Part shown: positions 1 to 5,857 of the stretch, piece after piece
How the letters are laid out: every line of letters starts with the position of its first letter
Position numbering within the stretch: position 1 is the first letter of the stretch
Origin: DAOQVR01 sp035341665
GTDB lineage: Bacteria; Chloroflexota; Anaerolineae; JAAYZQ01
Assembly: GCA_035341665.1 (NCBI GenBank)
Contig: DAOQVR010000001.1
Location: 248,001-312,000 of the forward strand
Reading direction: 5' to 3'
Length of the DNA stretch: 64,000 nucleotides
Translations under genes and position numbers: made by a program
Notes under the pieces: model-generated
The model's input: the letters and a program-made list of their open reading frames with translations, nothing else
Databases searched by the model: none
What the model was told of the DNA's origin: nothing

Positions 1-944
1 AAGACCCTCTGCCCATCCCGAAACCGCACTTCGCGCTTGGTTGGGTGAACGTTGACATCTACCTCAGCAGGATCGATGGCAAGGAACAGGAAGGCAACCG
101 GAAAGCGGCCGACCGGGAGGAGGGCATGGTAGGCCTGGACTACCGCGTGAGCCAGGGAGCGATCCTGGACCCAGCGACGGTTGACAAAGAGAACGATGTA
201 GCTCCGGTTGGCGCGGTGCAGGGAGGGGAGTCCGACGTAGCCGGTGACTCTTGTGCCGGGTGCATCTGGTGGTTCGACATCGACCAGCTGTTCGACCGTG
301 TCGAGGTCATGGACGGCCAGCAGCACGTCACGCACTTGGCCGTTGCCCGGCGACTGGAAGGTCGTCCTGCCGTCTGCAGTCAGTCCGAACTGGATCTCAG
401 GATAGGCGAGAGAGTAATGGGTGACGATTGTGTAGATATGGCCCGTCTCGGTCTCGGGCTGCCGCAGGAACTTGGCCCGGGCCGGGATCCGGCGGAAGAG
501 ATGCTCAACGGTCACCACTGTACCGACCGGGCAGCCGTGCCCTTCATGGTGAGTGACCTGCCCACCGTCTACCCTGAGGAGCAAACCGACGTCCTGATCG
601 CGAGGGCGGGTGAGCAGAGTCACCTCGCTGACCGCGGCGATACTGGCGAGAGCCTCCCCGCGGAAGCCAAGGGTGGCGATGCGGTCCAGGTCGCCGACGT
701 CGTCCAGCTTGCTGGTCGCATGGCGCGCAAACGCCAGTGGCACCTCTGCCGACGGAATGCCGCAGCCGTTGTCGGTAACGCGGATCAGCCTCCGGCCGCC
801 CTCGCGGATTTCCACGCGGATCTGGCTAGCCCCTGCATCAACGCTGTTCTCGATCAGCTCTTTGACCACGGAGGCGGGGCGCTCCACGACCTCTCCGGCA
901 GCGATCTTTCCGGCGACTTCGGCGGTCAGCAAGTGAATTGGCAT
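1..944 (-). CDS. mutL: DNA mismatch repair protein MutL (N-terminal part, cut by window edge)
   Basis: MutL is the GHKL-family ATPase that links mismatch recognition by MutS to downstream repair. Read on the minus strand, the 314 visible codons contain the ATP-binding motifs in order: AAGEVVERPASVVKELIENS near the N-terminus, TDNGCGI, ATSKL and GFRGEALASI, and then the MutL-typical VDVNVHPTKREVRF close to the window edge. The visible part is the ATPase and transducer region; the C-terminal dimerisation/endonuclease half lies outside. The start ATG at 944 follows an AGAGGAA ribosome site. An extended -10 promoter lies about 90 bases upstream. It is transcribed divergently from the riboflavin transporter operon. 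Confidence 0.96.
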   Translation of the reverse strand, partial: MPIHLLTAEVAGKIAAGEVVERPASVVKELIENSVDAGASQIRVEIREGGRRLIRVTDNGCGIPSAEVPLAFARHATSKLDDVGDLDRIATLGFRGEALASIAAVSEVTLLTRPRDQDVGLLLRVDGGQVTHHEGHGCPVGTVVTVEHLFRRIPARAKFLRQPETETGHIYTIVTHYSLAYPEIQFGLTADGRTTFQSPGNGQVRDVLLAVHDLDTVEQLVDVEPPDAPGTRVTGYVGLPSLHRANRSYIVLFVNRRWVQDRSLAHAVVQAYHALLPVGRFPVAFLFLAIDPAEVDVNVHPTKREVRFRDGQRV

Positions 945-1034
945 GCGTTTCCTCTTGTGGAAGGTCGATCGGACCTGACCTCGCAGTGTGTGCCAGGGCA
1001 GTTCTTTGCTCGGGCCCTGAGGGCCTGCCCGCAG

Positions 1035-1063
1035 ATTCTAGCATAGGACGAAGCTTGGGCCAA
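1035..1063 (-). promoter_or_regulatory. Predicted sigma-70-type promoter of mutL
   Basis: On the minus strand TTGGCC (1063-1058), a 17-base spacer and TAGAAT (1040-1035) are preceded by TG at the extended -10 position. The start would be near 1028, giving a leader of about 85 bases before mutL. No other regulatory motif is visible in that leader. Confidence 0.55.
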
Positions 1064-1087
1064 GTTCTGCGCGGGGCGGTCTTGCTG

Positions 1088-1115
1088 TTGACAAATCGCG
1101 CAGACCGGCTAAAAT
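1088..1115 (+). promoter_or_regulatory. Predicted promoter of the riboflavin transporter operon
   Basis: TTGACA (1088-1093), a 16-base spacer and TAAAAT (1110-1115) form a near-consensus housekeeping promoter. Transcription would begin near 1122, about a dozen bases before the first paired base of the FMN aptamer, which is the normal geometry for a riboswitch leader. Confidence 0.8.
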
Positions 1116-1133
1116 CACCCACGCCAACCGAGA

Positions 1134-1275
1134 CACCTTCGGGGCAGGGTGAGGGACACCAAATCCCGACCGGCGGTATGGCCATCACGCAGGTGGCCGA
1201 GCCCGCTAGCCTGGAGATCCGGGCAGATCCGGTGCAAAGCCGGAGCCGACGGTAAAGTCCGGATAGGAGAAGGTG
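1134..1275 (+). promoter_or_regulatory. FMN riboswitch (RFN element)
   Basis: This leader segment carries the conserved blocks of the RFN element in the right order: GGGGCAGGGTGA, ATCCCGACCGGCGGT, GAGCCCGCTAGCC, GATCCGGTGCAA, CCGGAGCCGACGGTAAAGTC and CGGATAGGAGAAGG. The closing stem P1 can form between caccttc (1134-1140) and gaaggtg (1269-1275). FMN binding would favour the downstream terminator and switch off the operon when flavin is abundant. It directly precedes an ABC permease, solute-binding protein and ATPase, which identifies that transporter as a probable flavin-precursor importer. Confidence 0.96.
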
Positions 1276-1341
1276 GTTGGCGTGGCCCGAAGCCTGTGTC
1301 GGTGGGACGGGTCACTGCGGGAGGGGTCTACAAGACCCGCC

Positions 1342-1376
1342 AGCCCCGAGGGTGCATGCCCCGAGGGGCTTTTTTT
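1342..1376 (+). terminator. Riboswitch-controlled intrinsic terminator
   Basis: An AGCCCC...GGGGCT stem (1342-1347 with 1365-1370) is followed directly by seven T residues. It lies about 65 bases after the FMN aptamer and before the first gene, so it is the likely expression platform. An AAGGAGG sequence at 1425-1431 follows, but no ATG, GTG or TTG lies at the right distance in the permease frame. Confidence 0.85.
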
Positions 1377-1516
1377 CTGTGGGCAACGAAGAGAACTGGC
1401 AGGCTACACCATCCGATAAAGCACAAGGAGGCGGGCCCAAGGGTCCGCCGCAGCAGGTCCTGTGCAGTGAGCACGACTCGCGGGCCACGCGGGAGCGCAG
1501 ACGGTCAGCGGGCTGG

Positions 1517-2278
1517 GTGACGCAACGGCTGGAGATCCTGCTGGTTCCGATTGCCATGGTCGCTCTCACCGGTGTTTGGTGGATCATCGTCAGGGTGAGG
1601 GATTATCCTGTCTTCCTGCTTCCTGCTCCCGGGCAGGTGTGGGACCGCTTCGTTGCAGCTGCCTCGGACGGCACCTTGTGGCTTCACACCTCGGTCACCC
1701 TGGTCGAGATCCTGGCAGGCCTTGCTCTCGGGCTGACAAGTGCAACCCTACTCGGATACCTGCTGGCCAAGGCGCCACTGATCGAGCGCTTTCTGAGCCC
1801 CTACATCGTCGCCAGCCAATCGGTCCCCATCGTGGCGCTCGCGCCGCTGCTGATCGTGTGGTTTGGCTTCGGGTTGCTGTCCAAGGTCTTGGTGTGTGCG
1901 CTGACCATATTCTTCCCTGTCCTCATCAATACAGTGGTTGGTTTGAGGTCGGTTCCGCCAGACTTGCGCGACCTCATGCGGACTCTTGAGGCGAGCCCGT
2001 GGCAGGTGTTCCGCTACCTGGAGATGCCTGCGGCGCTGCCCGTCCTCCTGGCCGGCCTGAAAGTGGGGGCAACCCTCTCGGTGATTGGGGCAGTGGTCGG
2101 CGAGTTTGCCCAGTCTGACCGTGGGCTGGGATTCCTGGTAAACCTGGCCAACCGGGGCCTGTATGACACGCCACTCATGTTTGTGGCGCTTTTTGTTCTC
2201 ATGACCATTGCCCTGGCCCTGTACGGCATGGTGTCGGCTGTGGAGGCCCTCATGCTAAAGTGGAATCGGGGAAGATAG
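1517..2278 (+). CDS. ribX: ABC transporter permease, riboflavin-type (RibX-like)
   Basis: Integral membrane subunit of an importer of the SsuC/TauC/ThiX class. From the chosen GTG at 1517 the protein has 253 residues, the usual family length, and begins just before the first hydrophobic helix (LLVPIAMVALTGVWWIIV). The cytoplasmic EAA loop that docks on the ATPase is visible as EASPWQVFRYLEMPAALPVL. In-frame starts exist upstream (GTG 1379, ATG 1277) but fall inside the terminator or aptamer, so they are unlikely. The FMN riboswitch immediately upstream argues for riboflavin or a precursor as substrate. The RibXY assignment follows the comparative-genomics naming for Chloroflexota; specificity is inferred from regulation, not from the protein itself. 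Confidence 0.88.
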   Translation: MTQRLEILLVPIAMVALTGVWWIIVRVRDYPVFLLPAPGQVWDRFVAAASDGTLWLHTSVTLVEILAGLALGLTSATLLGYLLAKAPLIERFLSPYIVASQSVPIVALAPLLIVWFGFGLLSKVLVCALTIFFPVLINTVVGLRSVPPDLRDLMRTLEASPWQVFRYLEMPAALPVLLAGLKVGATLSVIGAVVGEFAQSDRGLGFLVNLANRGLYDTPLMFVALFVLMTIALALYGMVSAVEALMLKWNRGR

Positions 2279-2333
2279 CGACCGGATTGCCGGCGCCCTG
2301 CGGGAGACCGGAACTCTAGATACGGAGGATTCG

Positions 2334-3341
2334 TTGAACAAGGTACTTCTCCCACTGTCTCTTCTTGTCCTTCTGCTTTCGTCCGGACTCATAGGGGGAT
2401 GTGCGCCAGGAGGAGGACAGCCCGCTGACCAGACGGTGACGCTGGCCATGGGCTACGTCCCCAACGTGCAGTTCGCCCCTTTCTATGTGGCTGTGGAGAT
2501 GGGGTACTTTGCCGAGGAGGGGATCCAGGTCGAGTTTGACTACGGCTGGGAGACCGACCTGCTGAAGCTCGTGGGCAGCGATGACTTGCACTTTGCGATC
2601 GCCAGCGGAGATCAGGTGATCCTGGCGCGGAGCCAAGGACTGCCCGTGGTGTACGTCATGAACTGGTACCGCCGGTTTCCCGTGACGGTCGTTTCTTTGG
2701 CTGAGACGGGGATTGAGAAGCCGTCCGACCTTGCGGGCCGCAGAGTTGGGACTCCGGCCATCTACGGGGCAAGCTACATCGGCTGGAGGGCCCTGCTGGA
2801 TGCTTCGGGGCTCGAGGAGACCGACGTCAGCCTGGTGTCGATCGGCTATACGCAGGTGGCTGCGCTCACCGAAGCGCAGGTGGATGCATCCATCTGCTAT
2901 GCCATGAACGAGCAGGTACAGCTGGAGGAGGAAGGCGTCGACCTGAACGTCCTGTACGTCTCTGACGTCGCCAACCTAGTGTCGAACGGGCTGATTACGA
3001 ACGAGAAGACCATTCGCGAGGACCCTACACTGGTCCAGGGAATGACGCGCGCTGCACTGCGCGGGCTGTCGTTCACTCTCGACCACCCTGACGAGGCGTT
3101 TGAGATCACTGCGAATCAGGTGCCAGAGGTGCGTGCCGACGCACAGAAAGAGGCCGTCAGCCGCGCCATCTTGGCACGGTCGATTGAGTTCTGGTCTGCA
3201 GACGCCGGGGAGCTCGGACTATCGGCGCGCGAAGAGTGGCAGCTGTCGCTTGAGGTCATGCGCAAAATGGGCCTGGTAGGGGCCGGGGCGGGCATCGAAT
3301 CGATGTACACCAACCGGTTCGTCGCCGGCGCGGAGGAGTAG
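2334..3341 (+). CDS. ribY: Riboflavin-type ABC transporter substrate-binding lipoprotein (RibY-like)
   Basis: Extracytoplasmic NMT1/THI5-like binding protein of 335 residues. It starts with TTG at 2334 after a GGAGG site, has a hydrophobic signal peptide and a lipobox ending at Cys23 (LIGGC), so it should be membrane anchored. The mature N-terminus reads MGYVPNVQFAPFYVAVEMGY, typical of the family that binds pyrimidine, thiamine-precursor and flavin-like ligands. It lies 55 bases downstream of the permease and 7 bases upstream of the ATPase. The FMN riboswitch upstream is the reason for choosing riboflavin over a thiamine precursor; no ligand residues can be assigned by eye. Confidence 0.88.
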   Translation: MNKVLLPLSLLVLLLSSGLIGGCAPGGGQPADQTVTLAMGYVPNVQFAPFYVAVEMGYFAEEGIQVEFDYGWETDLLKLVGSDDLHFAIASGDQVILARSQGLPVVYVMNWYRRFPVTVVSLAETGIEKPSDLAGRRVGTPAIYGASYIGWRALLDASGLEETDVSLVSIGYTQVAALTEAQVDASICYAMNEQVQLEEEGVDLNVLYVSDVANLVSNGLITNEKTIREDPTLVQGMTRAALRGLSFTLDHPDEAFEITANQVPEVRADAQKEAVSRAILARSIEFWSADAGELGLSAREEWQLSLEVMRKMGLVGAGAGIESMYTNRFVAGAEE

Positions 3342-3348
3342 AGCGGAG

Positions 3349-4110
3349 GTGGCGCTGGAAGCGACCGGGATATGCAAGACCTTCTCTGGGGCGCAAGGGG
3401 AGCTGAAGGCCCTGGAGGACATCGACATTCGGGTGAGCAAAGGGGAGTTTGTGGCTGTCGTGGGCCCGTCTGGCTGTGGCAAGAGCACGCTTCTGCGAAT
3501 CCTGGGAGGCCTGGTGGCGCCCACTCATGGCACAGTCAAGCTCGATGGGCGCCCCCTGTTGTCCCCCCAGCGCAGGGTCAGCTATGTGTTCCAGTCGGTT
3601 AGCCTGCTGCCGTGGCGCACGGTGCTTCGAAACGTAACCCTTCCCCTGGAAGTTGCGGGTATCCACGGCGACCGGTGCGCGGTCCGGGCGCACGAGATGC
3701 TGTCGTTGGTCGGGTTGGACGGTTTTGAGAGGGCATTGCCGCATGAGCTGTCAGGCGGAATGGCTCAGCGGGTGGCGATCGCCCGTGCGCTGGTGGCCGA
3801 CCCCGAGGTGCTGCTGCTCGACGAGCCCTTCGGTGCGCTGGATGCGCTGAGCAGAGAGCAGATGAACATCGAGCTGATGCGCATTTGGCAGGCCCGGAAG
3901 GTGACCGCGGTCATGGTGACGCATGACCTGGACGAGGCCGTCTTCGTGGCGGATCAGGTCCTGGTCATGTCGCCGCGTCCGGGGCGGATCCGCGCCAAAG
4001 TGGTCGTCGACCTACCGCGGCCGCGCACGATTGAGGTGACCTATACCGAGTATTTCGGGGCGATGACGCGAAAGGTCCGTGAGGCACTTGGACTCCAGGC
4101 CGCCGGCTAG
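3349..4110 (+). CDS. ABC transporter ATP-binding protein of the riboflavin-type importer
   Basis: Nucleotide-binding subunit of 253 residues powering the importer encoded just upstream. Walker A is GPSGCGKST (residues 39-47), the signature is LSGGMAQRVAIARAL, Walker B is VLLLDEPFGALD and the switch histidine lies in VTHDLDEAV. It belongs to the SsuB/TauB/ThiZ-like group. GTG at 3349 follows GAGCGGAG. It closes a three-gene operon with permease, binding protein and ATPase all under one FMN riboswitch, so the transporter is self-contained. I do not assign a symbol because naming for this subunit is not settled in my knowledge. Confidence 0.93.
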   Translation: MALEATGICKTFSGAQGELKALEDIDIRVSKGEFVAVVGPSGCGKSTLLRILGGLVAPTHGTVKLDGRPLLSPQRRVSYVFQSVSLLPWRTVLRNVTLPLEVAGIHGDRCAVRAHEMLSLVGLDGFERALPHELSGGMAQRVAIARALVADPEVLLLDEPFGALDALSREQMNIELMRIWQARKVTAVMVTHDLDEAVFVADQVLVMSPRPGRIRAKVVVDLPRPRTIEVTYTEYFGAMTRKVREALGLQAAG

Positions 4111-4131
4111 GTGGAAGAGGACTAGCCGACC

Positions 4132-4160
4132 TTGCCCGCGGCGAGGGTCGAATGTAGAAT
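4132..4160 (+). promoter_or_regulatory. Predicted promoter of the YtxH-like gene
   Basis: TTGCCC (4132-4137), 17 bases, TAGAAT (4155-4160). The start would be near 4167, about 40 bases before the ATG at 4208. Confidence 0.5.
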
Positions 4161-4207
4161 AGGCGCTGTAGCCTGGAGTGGAAACCAATACAAGCAGGAG
4201 ATCCGCC

Positions 4208-4420
4208 ATGAGGTTCGTGCGCTTCACCGAAGGGATGATACTCGGCGCGCTGGTCGGAGGTGGGCTGGTGCTCCTCCTTGCTCCGAGAAGCGGCACACAG
4301 ACTCGATCACTCGTGCAGGATTGGCTGGGCGCAGTGTGGCAGGAAGGCCAGAGGGCGGCCGAGGCCAGACGCCTGGAACTGATGGCGCGGCTTGAGGAGC
4401 TGCAGTCCCCGGACCAGTGA
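4208..4420 (+). CDS. Small YtxH-like membrane protein
   Basis: Seventy residues: an N-terminal hydrophobic helix with a glycine-rich core (GMILGALVGGGLVLLLAP), then RSGTQTRS and an amphipathic charged helix rich in Glu, Arg and Ala. This is the pattern of YtxH/GvpP-like small proteins, single-pass inner-membrane proteins with a cytoplasmic helical tail. ATG at 4208 is preceded by CAGGAGATCCGCC, a clear ribosome site; an in-frame ATG ten codons earlier has none. It has its own promoter and is convergent with the next gene. No biochemical role is established for such proteins. Confidence 0.75.
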   Translation: MRFVRFTEGMILGALVGGGLVLLLAPRSGTQTRSLVQDWLGAVWQEGQRAAEARRLELMARLEELQSPDQ

Positions 4421-4507
4421 GGCGCTGGGGTCCGAACCGGGCAGCGCTGGGCCAGGAAGTGCACCTAGACTGCACTATGTGATCGCGTTACGTGGGCGGA
4501 GCGGCCC

Positions 4508-5803
4508 TCACAGTGCTTCCAGCCGGGTAGCGACAAGGGGCACCAGCATCTCGTCTGCCGAGAGGCCCCCATGCTTTCCGAGCAGGGGCAAGCGCGGCCT
4601 GGTGCGTAGCAGGGCAGTTCGGCCACGCCCGAGAACGAGGAGCTCGCCAGAGCGGGAGTAGCTTTCATCGCAGGTCGGGCTGCCGAACAGGCCGGAGTCC
4701 ATTGCAGCGGCGGATGACACGACCTCGAATCTTCCCGGGAAGCCCGTTGTGAGGTGCTCCCGAATCAGATCTGCCCTTCCCGGACGTGGGTGGAGGAAAG
4801 CGGCGCGCGACTCTCCGACGACAGGGACCAGCAGATGGCCGGACAGCACCGGATCGTCGTCAGCCCGAATGACCTGGTCGGGCGGAACGTTGAGCTGGCC
4901 GTGGTCGGCCGTGATGAGCAACGCAGTGCCTTCTCTCTCGGCGGGCGAAAGCCTGGCGAGGAATTCGTGTTCGAGCAGGTGACACATGGTCCGAAACTCG
5001 GCCTGCCAATAGTCACTGTCTGGGCCATAGCTGTGGCCGATTGTGTCTATGCCGCTCCAGTACGCCGAGACAAATGCCCTCTGGTCTGAGGTGTCGAGCA
5101 AGATGCGGCGCAGCAAAGTCCAGAAGTCGCTGGCGTGGGCATGGCCCCAATACTTGGCCATGCCACGGTAGAGCATCTGTGTGTAGCCTGAGCCCTCGAA
5201 TTGGCGGGAGGCGAGGGCGGCAGTCTGGATACCTGACGCACCCAGGCAAGAGGCGAGAGTCGGAACCTTGATCAATGTCTCCGGCCTGAGGCCCCAGTCA
5301 AGCAACAGATCGCGGTGGCGTGACCAGATCGGGCACAAGAGGATCCCATTCGCCGCGGTGCCGACCTCGCGGAGATACATCTCCCATGCCAGCCAGCCGT
5401 GGGTCGCAGGGGCGACGCCGGTCTGCAGGCTCACCAAGGCGGCGGCTGTGGTGGACGGGAACACGGAGGTGAGTGGTATCAGGGAACCAGCGTCCGCCAC
5501 TCGAGCGAGAGCCTCGCCGTCGCCGGCCGCGAGTCGACTACGGAGAAGAGGGTAGCCGAGTCCGTCCATGATCACAAGGACGACGCGGCGCAGGCCGGCC
5601 GCCCAGTCGTTCCATGTCTCGCGCGGGAGGGCCGGCAGCGCGCCGGGAAGGTCCACGCCCAGCAGCGCAGCGATGGTGGAGGCCAGATTGGCGATGGATA
5701 GTCCCTGATAGGCTGGTGCGACCCAGTCTTCGCCCTGAGGGACAGCTATCGGCAGCGATTGGGCTCTGAGCGTGTTCTCGATCTCGTCTGCGCGCATCGT
5801 CAT
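4508..5803 (-). CDS. Alkaline-phosphatase-superfamily protein (type I phosphodiesterase/nucleotide pyrophosphatase-like)
   Basis: 431 residues of the alkaline phosphatase superfamily. The metal-binding and catalytic motifs are visible: VVLVIMDGLGYPLL (metal Asp), SVFPSTTAAALVSLQTGVAP with the nucleophilic Thr in the FPSTT context, SGIDTIGHSYGP and LLITADHGQLNVP near the C-terminus. It probably hydrolyses a phosphodiester or pyrophosphate; the substrate is unknown. No signal peptide is seen, so it is likely cytoplasmic. ATG at 5803 lies 54 bases after ppdK on the same strand, separated by a perfect 14-bp hairpin, so the two could be cotranscribed with partial termination or processing between them. 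Confidence 0.85.
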   Translation of the reverse strand: MTMRADEIENTLRAQSLPIAVPQGEDWVAPAYQGLSIANLASTIAALLGVDLPGALPALPRETWNDWAAGLRRVVLVIMDGLGYPLLRSRLAAGDGEALARVADAGSLIPLTSVFPSTTAAALVSLQTGVAPATHGWLAWEMYLREVGTAANGILLCPIWSRHRDLLLDWGLRPETLIKVPTLASCLGASGIQTAALASRQFEGSGYTQMLYRGMAKYWGHAHASDFWTLLRRILLDTSDQRAFVSAYWSGIDTIGHSYGPDSDYWQAEFRTMCHLLEHEFLARLSPAEREGTALLITADHGQLNVPPDQVIRADDDPVLSGHLLVPVVGESRAAFLHPRPGRADLIREHLTTGFPGRFEVVSSAAAMDSGLFGSPTCDESYSRSGELLVLGRGRTALLRTRPRLPLLGKHGGLSADEMLVPLVATRLEAL

Positions 5804-5815
5804 GTCCCCGATGAG

Positions 5816-5847
5816 ACGAGGGCCGGGTCATTCGACCCGGCCCTCGT
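5816..5847 (-). terminator. Perfect 14-bp hairpin between ppdK and the phosphodiesterase-like gene
   Basis: acgagggccgggtc (5816-5829) and its exact complement (5834-5847) are separated by a four-base loop. It fills most of the 54-base gap. No T-run follows on either strand, so it may be a weak terminator, attenuator or mRNA-stabilising structure and not a full intrinsic terminator. Confidence 0.6.
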
Positions 5848-5857
5848 GAGAGGTGCA

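Noticed and set aside
45..1046. Long plus-strand open frame opposite mutL
   Set aside because: It is antisense to clear MutL motifs on the minus strand and shows no family pattern; GC-rich third positions create such shadow frames.
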